From Bradyrhizobium hereditatis (GTDB lineage: Bacteria; Pseudomonadota; Alphaproteobacteria; Rhizobiales; Xanthobacteraceae): 64,000 nt of DNA. Positions 56,210 to 64,000 of the stretch are shown in pieces. The stretch is from NCBI RefSeq assembly GCF_020329435.1, contig NZ_JAGKJK010000017.1, forward strand, positions 49,080 through 113,079. The letters run 5' to 3'. The notes under the pieces are model-generated. The model saw nothing but the letters and a program-made list of their open reading frames with translations, had not been told where the DNA came from and searched no databases. The translations under genes and the position numbers were made by a program. The first letter of the stretch is position 1; the number at the start of each line of letters is the position of its first letter.

Positions 56210-56842
56210 GCCATTCCCTCATCAGGTGCCTGAGTTCCGCCCGCACTTCTTGCGGCGATCTAAATTTTGCGCTGGTTGTCTATCATTTGCGCAAAAGTAT
56301 TAAGTGGTTGTTAAACGCCCGGCCTTCGCCGCCGCAAGTGCAGCATAGGTAATGCAGGCACATTCGATGTTGTAAGAGGTGAAAGCCCGTTATTTCACGG
56401 CGCGCTGACTATGCGTGGGCGACACGGCCACTTAGAAACCCGCCGACCCCACAAGGGCGGCGGTTTTTGATTTAGCCATAAATCGACCGAGCTGACCGGC
56501 GCACGAGAGTCCCGCTTTGCCCCGGTAGCGATCAAATTCCGGATCGCAGCGAAATGATGCGATGGGCCATCGGCGACCAACGCAGTGCAGCAAATAGCGT
56601 CCTATTCGATCACCTCTTCGGCGCGGGCGGGAGTTTTGCCGGATCGTATGTCCACACCCCGGCGACCCGATGCCGGCGTTCCTCAGCGGCCTAGGCCCGC
56701 ACCCGACGCCCACGCCAGCCTGCTGAAGCTGCCACCCCCCCCCCTCAAATTTTTTTTGTGCCGCGACCCCGGCGCCGGGTTTGCGCCCTCTTGTCTGGGT
56801 GAATGCGCCATAGCGGCGCGTCACGAACCGGAGCACAGAACC
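56210..56842. other. Long non-coding stretch before the sigma-factor unit
   Basis: About 630 bases. A part near 56588-56650 (GCAGCAAATAGCGTCCTATT, CGATCACCTCTTCGGCGCGG) is a piece of a dispersed sequence that is often mis-annotated as protein (QQIASYSITSSARA). A run of ten C and a run of eight T follow at 56735-56757. No real gene is seen; a long open frame starting in the repeat and running into the next gene is an artefact. Confidence 0.5.
56735..56757. repeat. C10 and T8 homopolymer tracts
   Basis: Ten C (56735-56744) and eight T (56750-56757), separated by five bases, lie about 85 bases upstream of the CPxC membrane protein gene. Such tracts slip easily during replication. Confidence 0.8.
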
Positions 56843-57049
56843 ATGTGGTATAGGAAGAACGTTGGCGGGTGGGAGCGCGCGGCTAGGCTGATCGGCGGGG
56901 GCTTGATGCTCATCTGCGGCGTGGTTGCGCTGCACGCTTCGCCGCTCGGGCTACTGCTCAGCGGTGCGGGTGTGGTGACGCTGGTCACTGGCGTGTTCGG
57001 CTATTGTCCTGCTTGCGCCGTCGCCGGGCGCGAGCCACTGAAGGGGTGA
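56843..57049 (+). CDS. Small CPxC membrane protein (DUF2892/YgaP-like)
   Basis: 68 residues, GGAG about 10 bases before the ATG. Starts MWYRKNVGGWERAARLIGG, has two membrane helices and ends near VFGYCPACAVAG, the DUF2892 pattern with a CPxC motif at the membrane edge. Its stop overlaps the GTG start of the sigma factor (GTGA). In other bacteria this domain follows rhodanese domains or metal-resistance genes. Function unknown; membrane thiol chemistry or sensing is a guess. Confidence 0.82.
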   Translation: MWYRKNVGGWERAARLIGGGLMLICGVVALHASPLGLLLSGAGVVTLVTGVFGYCPACAVAGREPLKG

Positions 57050-57600
57050 CCGCCTTGGCGCGCGTATCAGACGATCTCTTGCTCGCGGCACAGTCGGGCG
57101 ACCGGCACGCGCTCACACAGCTCTTGGTGGCGCTGCAGCCGGACATTCGACGCTACGCCCGGCGCCTTTGCTACCGCACCTCGGTCATTGAAGATGTGGT
57201 GCAAGAAGCACTCATCGTCGTGTACCGGCGCGTGGGCGCGATCCGCAGTCCAGCCGCACTCGTCGGCTGGCTGCTGACCGTCATCGCGCGCCTTTGCATG
57301 CTGCCGGCGCTGATGCTGATGCGGGGAGTCGAGGAGCTCGCCAGCCTGGAAGAGTCACGCGAGCTCGCAAAGGTCCCGCCGGACGAGTTACGCATAGACT
57401 TGGTCAATGCGATCGAGTCGCTTTCGCCGTCGCATCGCGAAGTGCTGCTGCTGCGAGATCTCGAAGATCTGACGATTGGGGAAATCGCTGGGCGGCTCGG
57501 CGTGACGCGCGAAGCGGCCAAAAGCCGCCTGCGCCGCGCCCGCACATTAGTGCGCGAATACCTGCTCGGCACAAAGGACAGCGGACGAGAGAGCACATGA
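57046..57600 (+). CDS. ECF-type RNA polymerase sigma factor
   Basis: 184 residues from the GTG at 57046; a TTG at 57055 is also well placed behind AAGGGG. Region 2 (LVALQPDIRRYARRLCY, EDVVQEALIVVYRRV) and region 4 (LSPSHREVLLLRDLEDL, IGEIAGRLGVTREAAKSRL) are both clear. No anti-sigma factor of known type is adjacent; instead each end overlaps a small CPxC membrane protein gene by four bases. It presumably directs transcription of a small regulon in response to a membrane or redox signal. Confidence 0.9.
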   Translation: MTALARVSDDLLLAAQSGDRHALTQLLVALQPDIRRYARRLCYRTSVIEDVVQEALIVVYRRVGAIRSPAALVGWLLTVIARLCMLPALMLMRGVEELASLEESRELAKVPPDELRIDLVNAIESLSPSHREVLLLRDLEDLTIGEIAGRLGVTREAAKSRLRRARTLVREYLLGTKDSGREST

Positions 57601-57836
57601 ATTACTTTCGTGGAGTCGGCATGTTCGGGAGCGCCTTCCTAGGCGCACACCTGATGCGCGGCGCAGCTGCGGCGGCGCTACTCGCTTGGGCCATCGTCCA
57701 CCAGACCGCGCAACCTTGGCTATCCTTGATCGCGGGCGTTGCCGCCCTCGTCGCGCTACGCGGATGCCCGATGTGCTGGACTGTGGGCTTGGTCGAGACG
57801 CTTTCGCAGGGCCGTCGCGATTCAACGGTAAGATAG
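57597..57836 (+). CDS. Second small CPxC membrane protein
   Basis: 79 residues, ATG overlapping the sigma-factor stop (ATGA). Two membrane helices and the end ALRGCPMCWTVGLVETL, which parallels the CPxC end of the protein in front of the sigma factor. It is probably a distant relative of the same family. A role in holding or signalling to the sigma factor is possible because of the strict gene overlap, but is inference. Confidence 0.75.
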   Translation: MNYFRGVGMFGSAFLGAHLMRGAAAAALLAWAIVHQTAQPWLSLIAGVAALVALRGCPMCWTVGLVETLSQGRRDSTVR

Positions 57837-57984
57837 TTGCTTGCGTGCATGAGCCGGCGCCTCGATGTCGGGGCTGGCGCGCCGTGGCCGATGATGATGG
57901 GCACTACGTGTTCGCCGTAATGGCGCTATGATGCAACGGTTCAATTTTGCCGACCGCCTTGCGACAGGACGGGAAGGAGGTGCC

Positions 57985-58488
57985 ATGCCGAAAACGATCG
58001 CGGTATTGGGCTCTGCTCTATTCTTCGTCGTCGCGCCCTTGGTGCTGGCGGGGTTCGTCCCATGGTGGATCACACATTGGGAGTTCCGGCCGGCTTTTTT
58101 CGGCTTTGAACTGACCCGCGCCATCGGACTTATGTTGATCATTGCCGGAGTGCCCGGGGTCGTGGATTCGTTCGCGCGGTTTGCACTGCAGGGGCTGGGA
58201 ACGCCAGCCCCGATCGCGCCGACACAGAAGCTGGTGGTCACGGGTCTCTATCGCTACGTGCGAAATCCGATTTACGTCGGGGTCACTGCTGTCATCTTTG
58301 GTCAAGCATTTTTATTCGGCGATTGGCGCCTCCTCTGGTATGCCGCGCTGCTCTGGCTCTTTTTCCACGTCTTCGTCTTGGTGTACGAAGAACCAACGCT
58401 CAAGCAGACGTTTGGCGCGCAGTACGAGGACTTTCGGGCCAACGTCCCGCGCTGGGTTCCACGGCTGACCCCATGGCGAGTCCCGTAG
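57985..58488 (+). CDS. Isoprenylcysteine methyltransferase-like (ICMT/PEMT) membrane protein
   Basis: 167 residues from the ATG at 57985 with a near-perfect AAGGAGGT before it. About four membrane helices; the C-terminal motifs LVVTGLYRYVRNPIYVGV and YEEPTLKQTFGAQYEDFRA are the S-adenosylmethionine and substrate sites of ICMT/phospholipid methyltransferase family proteins. The substrate may be a lipid or a small thiol. It is probably read with the sigma-factor unit, 148 bases downstream. Confidence 0.85.
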   Translation: MPKTIAVLGSALFFVVAPLVLAGFVPWWITHWEFRPAFFGFELTRAIGLMLIIAGVPGVVDSFARFALQGLGTPAPIAPTQKLVVTGLYRYVRNPIYVGVTAVIFGQAFLFGDWRLLWYAALLWLFFHVFVLVYEEPTLKQTFGAQYEDFRANVPRWVPRLTPWRVP

Positions 58489-58834
58489 CGCGAGCATCAT
58501 GACGACGGGCACTGCGCTCTGGCAACAACATTGAGGGCATCACGGATCTCGGCAGGGTCGCCGTCACGGATCATGTATAATCTATGGATTACAGGCTGGC
58601 AGGCGAAATGTAATCCATGAATTACAAATCACGATCCCCGAGCACGCGCGCGAACGCATCGAGAGCACCATGCAAAGCTCTTCGGCGTTCTCTGGTGTGT
58701 AGGCCGTCACGCCGGTAGCATCGGCTACTTTGCATGGGGTTGTTTTCGATATTTTGATGGGACCGTTACAAAGGCCGCCGGCGAGCGCCTGACGTCGATG
58801 ATTGCCCGCACCCGGTATGGTTCAGGAGGCAGAA
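58489..58834. other. Gap with an orphan operator and gene relic next to tRNA-Val
   Basis: About 345 bases. After the ATTACA/TGTAAT cluster, one frame reads LQITIPEHARERIESTMQSS and stops, which looks like a short remnant of a coding region. Nothing else recognisable is found up to the tRNA gene. Confidence 0.4.
58584..58626. promoter_or_regulatory. Cluster of ATTACA/TGTAAT half-sites
   Basis: ATGGATTACA (58584-58593) and TGTAATCCAT (58609-58618) form a perfect 10-base inverted repeat; TGTAAT-N6-ATTACA (58609-58626) forms a second overlapping dyad. A perfect TATAAT lies at 58576-58581, just before. This looks like a repressor-controlled promoter whose gene is lost or reduced. Confidence 0.45.
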
Positions 58835-58909
58835 TGGTGGACGCACAAGGGATCGAACCTTGGACCTCTCCCGTGTGAAGGGAACGCTCTCCCGCTGAGC
58901 TATGCGTCC
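58835..58909 (-). tRNA. tRNA-Val (anticodon CAC)
   Basis: The reverse strand folds into a standard 75-base tRNA including an encoded CCA end. Acceptor GGACGCA/TGCGTCC, D-arm GCTC...GAGC, anticodon stem-loop TTCCC-TTCACAC-GGGAG with CAC at positions 34-36, and T-arm CAAGG-TTCGATC-CCTTG. CAC reads GTG (Val). Confidence 0.96.
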
Positions 58910-59027
58910 GGAAAAATGTGGGCGAACAAGGAGCCCCGTCAGAGCCGCGATTTACGGAGTACCGACCCTTAGTGTCAAGCGATCAGTCGGGCCGAAACGG
59001 CGTGTTTTCGCGCCGGACGGGGAGAAA

Positions 59028-60311
59028 TTATGCCCCCTGCTGCCGGGCCCGCGAGGCGTGGGACTGCAGCGCGCGGATGCGCTCGGCCAGCGTGCCGCCG
59101 CCTTCAGCGCCGATCGGCGGGGCGCCGGCAACGTCGTTGGCGGGCTTGGCCGGCACTTTCGATACCGCCGGTTCCGCCGCCAGCATCGCCTCGATCGCCG
59201 AATTCGGTCCCTCGAGCTGCATGGCAAGCTTGGCCACTTCCGCTGCGATGTCATTGATGCGCTCGCGCAACAGAGCGTTCTCCATCCGCTCGGTCTGCCA
59301 GGAGCTTTCGGCCTGCTGCTGGATCGCGTTGATGTCGCGCTGGAGCTTTGCGCGCTCGTCGCGGGCAATGCGGAGCTGTTCCTCAACTGCCGCCTTCTCG
59401 GCGCGCAACTTTTCCACGATAGGCGACTTGCCGCCGTTCATCGCCGCGATCTCCTCGCGCAATTCGCGCGCGGCGCGTTCGGCGTTCTCGTTCGCTTGCC
59501 TGAGCTGGTTGTTTTCGTATTCGCGCTCGGCGAGCAGCTTGCCCTGCGTTGCCAGCCGCGCTTCGAGATCGTTGACGCGGTTGCCGAGCATCTCGGCTTC
59601 CTTGACCTGCACGAGCAATTGCCGGTCGAGATCGGTGACGCGCTGGCTCAAATTTTCAACGCGGCCGCGTGCTTCCGCTAGTTCGCGCGAGGCGTGCTCG
59701 GAATCGGCGCGCTCCTGGGTGAGGCGCGCCTGCGTCGTCGAAAATTCCTTTTCGGCGTCGCCAACACGGCCCTTCAATTCCTCGATCTGCGCGCGCACCG
59801 CGACCAGCTCGACCTGGCGGCTGTCCGCCGCCATCGAACGGTCGTTCAATTCCTGATTGATCCTGGCGAGTTCGGACTGCTTGTCGGTCAGCGCCTGTTC
59901 GGCGCTGCGCAACAGTTCGGTCTTGGCGGCGAATTCCTCTTCGGTGGCGCGCAACTGCTCCTTCATCGCCTTCTCGCGCGCCTCTAGCGCAAAGATCGTG
60001 GCGTTCTTTTCGCCGAGCTCGATCTTCATGCGGTTGATCGCATCGCTTTTCTTGCCGAGTTCGGCGAGCTGGCTGGTGGTCTTGTTCTTGAGTTGCTCGA
60101 CGCTCATTTCGAGCCGCCGCGCCGACATCGCGAATTCCGCGCGCAACTGGTCCTTGTCGGCCTGGATCTCGGCCATCGACAGCGGGGTTGCCGCCTCGAG
60201 CCGTCGCGTCGTCAGCCGCACTGCCCGGTTGTGCACCAGGGGCACGATCATGAGGCCGAACAGCATGGAGACCAGAAAACCGATCGCCAGATACATGATC
60301 GGTTCGATCAT
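59028..60311 (-). CDS. Membrane-anchored coiled-coil protein
   Basis: 427 residues: one N-terminal membrane helix (MYLAIGFLVSMLFGLMIVPL) and then an almost continuous coiled coil from residue 45 to 375 (for example AKTELLRSAEQALTDKQSEL, VTDLDRQLLVQVKEAEMLGN). The C-terminus is a Pro/Ala-rich tail with RIRALQSHASRARQQGA. It probably is a cytoplasmic scaffold at the inner membrane; no enzymatic motif is present. Similar proteins are widespread and uncharacterised in this group. Confidence 0.85.
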   Translation of the reverse strand: MIEPIMYLAIGFLVSMLFGLMIVPLVHNRAVRLTTRRLEAATPLSMAEIQADKDQLRAEFAMSARRLEMSVEQLKNKTTSQLAELGKKSDAINRMKIELGEKNATIFALEAREKAMKEQLRATEEEFAAKTELLRSAEQALTDKQSELARINQELNDRSMAADSRQVELVAVRAQIEELKGRVGDAEKEFSTTQARLTQERADSEHASRELAEARGRVENLSQRVTDLDRQLLVQVKEAEMLGNRVNDLEARLATQGKLLAEREYENNQLRQANENAERAARELREEIAAMNGGKSPIVEKLRAEKAAVEEQLRIARDERAKLQRDINAIQQQAESSWQTERMENALLRERINDIAAEVAKLAMQLEGPNSAIEAMLAAEPAVSKVPAKPANDVAGAPPIGAEGGGTLAERIRALQSHASRARQQGA

Positions 60312-60439
60312 GGATGGTCACTCCACACGAGATTAGGATTCGTTAATCACAATGCCACGCCGCGCCCGCGCAACGCCAGCCCATTGCCGCGTTAACCTGA
60401 ATCCATCTGGGGAGACGTGTGGTGACGTAAGGGAACGGC

Positions 60440-61123
60440 TCAGAACGGGTTCCAGGTCGCGCGCGGAGTATATTTGAGATACCCGACATTGGCGCCGAGC
60501 CTTAAGCCGATGCCGGAGCGAATCGGCACCAGCACGATGTTGTTGGCGGTCAGCGCCGTCATGCCGAAGCCGCCGACGATATAGGCGGAGCCGTCGATGC
60601 CGACGAAGCGCTGATAGATCGCGTTGGTCGCGGGCAGGTTATAGACCAGCGTCATGGTGCGCGCGCCGTCGCCGCCCCAGTCGAAGCCGACCGACGGTCC
60701 CTGCCAGTACACCCGTAAGTCGCCGGCGTTCTTGGTGTAGAGCGTGCCTTCGCCATACCGCAGGCCGGCCACAAAAGCGCCCGAGCCTTCCTCGCCGAGC
60801 ACATAACCGTTGGGCAGACCCCATTGGCTGACGGCACGCTCGATGATGGATGCCAGCCCCCGCGAGACGTTGCCGAAGAATTTGTGCCCGGCCGAAACCA
60901 GCTCCTCGGGCCCGAACGTCTCGGGCCCCGGCTGGCGTTGCGGTGGCGGGTAGGCCCCCGGCGGCGGCTGCTGCGCAGGGTACGCCGGTGGCGGCTGCTG
61001 CGCTGGGTAAGCCGGCGGCGGCTGCTGGGCCGGATAGGCCGGCGGCTGCTGCGCCGAGGCCGGCACGGTCCAGCACATCAGCGCGGCGAACGTCACCGCG
61101 GCAAGGTGTGAAGCAAACGTCAT
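60440..61123 (-). CDS. Exported DUF1134 (lipid-binding SYLF-like) protein
   Basis: 227 residues from the ATG at 61121-61123. Signal peptide LAAVTFAALMCWTVPASA, then a repetitive Pro/Gln part (four AYPAQQPPP-type units, residues 26-65) and the DUF1134 domain: GSGAFVAGLRYGEGTLYTKN, GPSVGFDWGGDGARTMTLVY, GIGLRLGANVGYLKYT. The domain is related to lipid-binding SYLF proteins. Role unknown; periplasmic or outer-membrane-associated. The Pro/Gln repeats are DNA repeats too and may vary between strains. Confidence 0.87.
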   Translation of the reverse strand: MTFASHLAAVTFAALMCWTVPASAQQPPAYPAQQPPPAYPAQQPPPAYPAQQPPPGAYPPPQRQPGPETFGPEELVSAGHKFFGNVSRGLASIIERAVSQWGLPNGYVLGEEGSGAFVAGLRYGEGTLYTKNAGDLRVYWQGPSVGFDWGGDGARTMTLVYNLPATNAIYQRFVGIDGSAYIVGGFGMTALTANNIVLVPIRSGIGLRLGANVGYLKYTPRATWNPF

Positions 61124-61321
61124 GAAAGAACCCCTGGCATCGAATTCTGGCCGCCGCCTTAACCTGACGCCAACAAGCATGGCTCTAGGTTGCGCCCAGT
61201 GTCCCCTCGACTCGCAATGTTATCGGCACCAACTATGACGGCACAACGGCATTTTCGCTTCGATATGACGGCACAAATCCACCCTTTCAGGCTTCCTGCC
61301 ATCGGCCAAGGAAAATCAGCG

Positions 61322-61852
61322 GTGCAATTGGTACCAATTCAGACAACGACGGCACAACGGCAGGAAAGATACGCTTTGCGCCCCCAATTGGCCCTTTTTG
61401 CCTTATTGGCAAGCTTTTTTAGCGCGCTCGGCCTTGATTTCGCCGCGCGAGCGGCGACCACCGAGCGGATCGTGGTGAACCGTTACTCAGGTCTCGCCAT
61501 CGGCGGCTTCGATCCTGTCGCGTATTTCACCGACTCCATGGCCGTTCAGGGATTGCCGGACTTCGAAGCACGCGGAGGTGGTGCCGTCTGGCGCTTTCGT
61601 AACGAAGGTAATCGCGCCTCTTTCGTGGCGCATCCGGAAATTTACGGGCCCCAGTTCGGCGGCTACGATCCGGTGGATCTGGGGCGCGGCGTGACCTATG
61701 CGGGCAACCCGCGCTTCTGGGTAGTCGCGGGACAGCGGCTCTATTTGTTCGGCCGCGAGGAAAACCGCGATGCGTTCGCCGCGGAGCCGGAGCGTTTTCT
61801 GAAAGAAGCCACCACGCGCTGGCCTGCGCTGGAGCAGGGGCTGGCGCAGTAG
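61322..61852 (+). CDS. Exported YHS-domain protein
   Basis: 176 residues from a GTG at 61322 (AAGGA 9 bases before); the frame is open back to 61190, and ATGs at 61235 and 61265 are alternatives without ribosome sites. A hydrophobic segment (LALFALLASFFSALGLDFAA) is followed by the YHS-like domain: LAIGGFDPVAYFTDSMAVQG, VWRFRNEGNRASFVAHPE, YAGNPRFWVVAGQRLYLFG. Such domains are linked with metal binding. It is convergent with cysQ, two bases away. Confidence 0.8.
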   Translation: MQLVPIQTTTAQRQERYALRPQLALFALLASFFSALGLDFAARAATTERIVVNRYSGLAIGGFDPVAYFTDSMAVQGLPDFEARGGGAVWRFRNEGNRASFVAHPEIYGPQFGGYDPVDLGRGVTYAGNPRFWVVAGQRLYLFGREENRDAFAAEPERFLKEATTRWPALEQGLAQ

Positions 61853-61853
61853 G

Positions 61854-62675
61854 TTAAGGCGCAGCTTTTGGATCGCCGAAGGCGATGAATTCCGGGACGA
61901 TGAAGCCGTCCCGTCGCGTGCCAAAAACCAGCGGCGCGCCACGCGAATCCGTGATCCGGCCGCCGGCGGCCGTGACGACCGCGTGGCCCGCGGCGACGTC
62001 CCATTCCGAGGTCGGAGACAGGCGGGGATAGATATCGACGGCGCCTTCGGCGACCCGACCGAATTTCACCGCCGAGCCGAGCTCGCATCTGATCGCGCTC
62101 GGCCGTTCCGCAATGAAGGCTTCGGTCCTGGCATCGCCATGCAGGCGGCTGACCGCGACCGTCCACGGATCGCCGCGCGGCGGGCAGGGGCGGGTATGCA
62201 CCGGCTCGATCAGCGGCTTGCCTTCGCCCAACGTCAGTCGTTCCGCGCCGCGGCCGACGAGACCGCGCCAGACCAGCCCCAGCGCCGGCGCACTGACGAC
62301 GCCGAGTAGCGGAGTTCCATCGGTCACCAGCGCCACGTTGACGGTGAATTCCTTGCGGCCGGCGACGAACTCCTTGGTGCCGTCGAGCGGGTCGACCAGG
62401 AAAAAACTTTCTCTTAGCGACAGCGCATCCGGCTGCACGCGTTCCTCCGATAGCGATGGTATCGCCGGTGCAATCTGCGCGAGGCCTTCGGCGATGATGC
62501 GGTCGGCCGCCAGGTCCGCCTCGGTTACTGGCGATCCGTCGATCTTGCCGTCGACCCGCATGGCGGAACGATTGACCGCCAGGATGGCGGCGCCGGCCCG
62601 GATCACGATCTCGGTCAGCGGATCGATCAGGGCCACAGCGGCGTCGCGGTCGAGTATGGGGCGTGCCTCATTCAT
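61854..62675 (-). CDS. cysQ: 3'(2'),5'-bisphosphate nucleotidase CysQ
   Basis: 273 residues. All metal-binding motifs of the inositol-monophosphatase superfamily are present: SEE in SLSEERVQ, DPLDGTKEF with the two Asp ligands, and WDVAAGHAV in SPTSEWDVAAGHAV. The enzyme removes the 3'-phosphate of PAP, a by-product of sulfate assimilation, or acts on PAPS. It lies divergent from chpT with 145 bases between the starts. Confidence 0.93.
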   Translation of the reverse strand: MNEARPILDRDAAVALIDPLTEIVIRAGAAILAVNRSAMRVDGKIDGSPVTEADLAADRIIAEGLAQIAPAIPSLSEERVQPDALSLRESFFLVDPLDGTKEFVAGRKEFTVNVALVTDGTPLLGVVSAPALGLVWRGLVGRGAERLTLGEGKPLIEPVHTRPCPPRGDPWTVAVSRLHGDARTEAFIAERPSAIRCELGSAVKFGRVAEGAVDIYPRLSPTSEWDVAAGHAVVTAAGGRITDSRGAPLVFGTRRDGFIVPEFIAFGDPKAAP

Positions 62676-62820
62676 GAGCTGACCCTATAGCTGTTCGTCC
62701 TGCCTTACCATTGCCGCCCCGTGCTGGCAGCACAGCGCTGCGCAGTGTATCAAACCGATAAGCACGCGTGATTCGTAACGGTCCGCCAGCAATCGGTACT
62801 CGGCGGCTTTCCAGGAACCC

Positions 62821-63471
62821 ATGATGTCTGGCACTTCGTCTCCCGGTCCGGCTCCCGACACCCTCGAACTTGCGGCGCTGTTGTGCTCGCGAGTCTGTCA
62901 CGATCTCATCAGCCCGGTTGGCGCCATCGTCAATGGGCTAGAGGTGCTGGACGATAACCCCAAGCCCGAAGACCGCGATTTCGCGCTCGACCTGATCCGC
63001 AAGAGCGCCAAGACCGCTTCCGCGCGGTTGCAGTTCTGCCGTTTGGCGTTCGGCGCCGCCGGATCATCGGGCGCGCAGATCGATCTCGGCGACGCCCAGA
63101 CCATGGCGCGCGGTCACATCGAGGACGGCAAGGTTACCATGACCTGGAATTTGCCGCGCCTGTTGTTGCCGAAGAATCGCGTGAAGTTGCTTCTGAACAT
63201 GCTGATCATCGCGCAGCAGACAATCCCGCGCGGCGGCACGCTGACAATCGATCCGATCGGCGAGGGCGAGACGATGAGCTTTCGTGTTACCTCAACCGGC
63301 CTGAACGCCCGCGTGCCGCAGAACATCGTCGATCTCTTAAGCGCGAACTCGACGGCGGGCGTCGATGCGCATGCGGTGCAGCCTTACTATACGCGGCTGC
63401 TCGCGCAGGCCTGCGGGCTGAGCGTGACGCTGGCGCCCGATGGAGAAAAGGTGGTCATCACCGCTTCCTAA
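62821..63471 (+). CDS. chpT: Histidine phosphotransferase ChpT
   Basis: 216 residues, ATG at 62821 followed by a second ATG. The phospho-acceptor His27 sits in LCSRVCHDLISPVGAIVNG, the signature of ChpT-type phosphotransferases, with a degenerate ATPase-like C-terminal domain (RVKLLLNMLIIAQQTIPRGG). In Caulobacter it passes phosphate from CckA to CtrA and CpdR to control the cell cycle. It is followed by cheA after 192 bases with a weak terminator in between. Confidence 0.93.
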   Translation: MMSGTSSPGPAPDTLELAALLCSRVCHDLISPVGAIVNGLEVLDDNPKPEDRDFALDLIRKSAKTASARLQFCRLAFGAAGSSGAQIDLGDAQTMARGHIEDGKVTMTWNLPRLLLPKNRVKLLLNMLIIAQQTIPRGGTLTIDPIGEGETMSFRVTSTGLNARVPQNIVDLLSANSTAGVDAHAVQPYYTRLLAQACGLSVTLAPDGEKVVITAS

Positions 63472-63515
63472 AGCGCTTCAACGCGCAAACATGGTTAACC
63501 AACGGTTGAGAAAAG

Positions 63516-63538
63516 GCGGCAGATTCTATTTCTGCCGC
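63516..63538 (+). terminator. Possible terminator after chpT
   Basis: An 8-bp stem GCGGCAGA / TCTGCCGC with loop TTCTATT lies 45 bases after the chpT stop. It is flanked by AAAA upstream and only TT downstream, so it is a weak candidate. Confidence 0.45.
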
Positions 63539-63663
63539 TTATCTCTTTGTTGATCCCGTTCTTTTCCATTTGCTCAACCAATATTAAACGCTTTGCATAG
63601 AAGCTGGCCTCGTTCCGTAAGGCGCGTTGATGTCGCGTGCCGGTGCGTACGAAGGCCAGTTTC

Positions 63664-64000
63664 ATGGATGACTTGTTGCGGGAGTTCCTGACCGAAACCA
63701 GCGAGAGCCTGGATACGGTCGACAATCAGTTGGTGCGGTTCGAGCAGGACCCGAGCGACGCGAAGATCCTGGATAACATCTTCCGCTTGGTCCACACCAT
63801 CAAGGGCACCTGCGGCTTTCTCGGCCTGCCGCGGCTGGAGGCGCTCGCCCATGCCGGCGAGACCTTGATGGGCAAGTTCCGCGACGGCATGCCGGTCAAG
63901 GCCGAGGCCGTCACGCTGATCCTGTCCTCGATCGACCGCATCAAGGAGATCCTCGCTGGCCTCGAGGCCACCGAGACCGAGCCGGAAGGCACCGACGAAG
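63664..64000 (+). CDS. cheA: Chemotaxis sensor kinase CheA, N-terminal part (runs off the window)
   Basis: The first 112 residues are a P1/Hpt domain: MDDLLREFLTETSESLDTVD, then the phospho-acceptor His44 in IFRLVHTIKGTCGFLGLPRL, and ALAHAGETLMGKFRDG. This is CheA rather than another Hpt protein because of the exact P1 motif and spacing. The kinase passes phosphate to CheY/CheB or equivalent. The gene continues beyond the window end. Confidence 0.9.
   Translation, partial: MDDLLREFLTETSESLDTVDNQLVRFEQDPSDAKILDNIFRLVHTIKGTCGFLGLPRLEALAHAGETLMGKFRDGMPVKAEAVTLILSSIDRIKEILAGLEATETEPEGTDE

Noticed and set aside
56585..56842. Upstream extension of the CPxC membrane protein to 154 residues
   Set aside because: The extra part (starting MQQIASYSITSSARA) is translated dispersed repeat and homopolymer; the ATG at 56843 has its own ribosome site and family-like start.
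58835..58909. Integrated element at the tRNA-Val gene
   Set aside because: No integrase gene and no direct repeat of the tRNA 3' end were found in the flanks, so integration here cannot be supported, only suspected from the relic sequence.

Overview
The window is high-GC alphaproteobacterial chromosome, most like Bradyrhizobium or a close relative in the Nitrobacteraceae. This rests on a chpT-cheA pair, a YcjX/YcjF pair, many CaiB-type CoA-transferases and acyl-CoA dehydrogenases, and short palindromic repeats of the CGTCATTGCGAG type between genes. Genus assignment is recognition from memory, not a database search.

Layout. 0-9.5 kb: a partial metallo-beta-lactamase-fold protein with a cyclic-nucleotide-binding protein, a cell-envelope protein, a single-haem secreted protein, a glutathione transferase, a CoA-transferase, PutA and a putative transglutaminase-like protease. 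9.6-20 kb: a cold-shock protein, a His-rich exported protein, a membrane/ferredoxin/adenylate cyclase fusion, a GT39-like glycosyltransferase followed by a repeat-dense gap, YcjX/YcjF, a haemolysin III homologue, an SDR and a Tyr/Gly-repeat exported protein. 20.3-26.2 kb: a minus-strand catabolic operon (acyl-CoA dehydrogenase, CoA-transferase, MaoC-like hydratase, benzoylformate-decarboxylase-like enzyme) divergent from a LysR regulator, with a LysR-type dyad between them.

26.2-34.4 kb is a patchier accessory stretch: small exported alpha/beta-barrel proteins, a second LysR gene, decayed gene fragments (a DUF2255-like protein and a histidine-kinase tail), several very short genes, and a patatin/GntP permease unit followed by a solute-binding protein. 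34.6-48.8 kb: two tandem cytochromes P450, isovaleryl-CoA dehydrogenase, a YjgN-like membrane protein with an M48 protease, a LysR regulator, a DUF2927 protein, an L,D-transpeptidase, a second ThDP enzyme, a PD-(D/E)XK-like protein, an M20 peptidase and two tiny genes.

49.1-55.4 kb is the most distinctive part. A 400-residue protein of four ~90-residue Gly/Asn/Asp-rich repeats and a 171-residue relative are followed by a PrtD-type ABC exporter and an HlyD-type adaptor, with a convergent LuxR regulator whose receiver domain has lost its phospho-acceptor Asp. This looks like a dedicated type I secretion system for a glycine-rich repeat family without canonical RTX nonapeptides. A strong hairpin lies between substrate and exporter genes.

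55.6-58.9 kb: a lipoprotein, then a tightly overlapping unit in which an ECF sigma factor is sandwiched between two small CPxC membrane proteins, an ICMT-like methyltransferase, an orphan ATTACA/TGTAAT site and tRNA-Val(CAC). 59-64 kb: a coiled-coil membrane protein, a DUF1134 protein, a YHS-domain protein, CysQ, ChpT and the start of CheA, ordinary core genes of this group.
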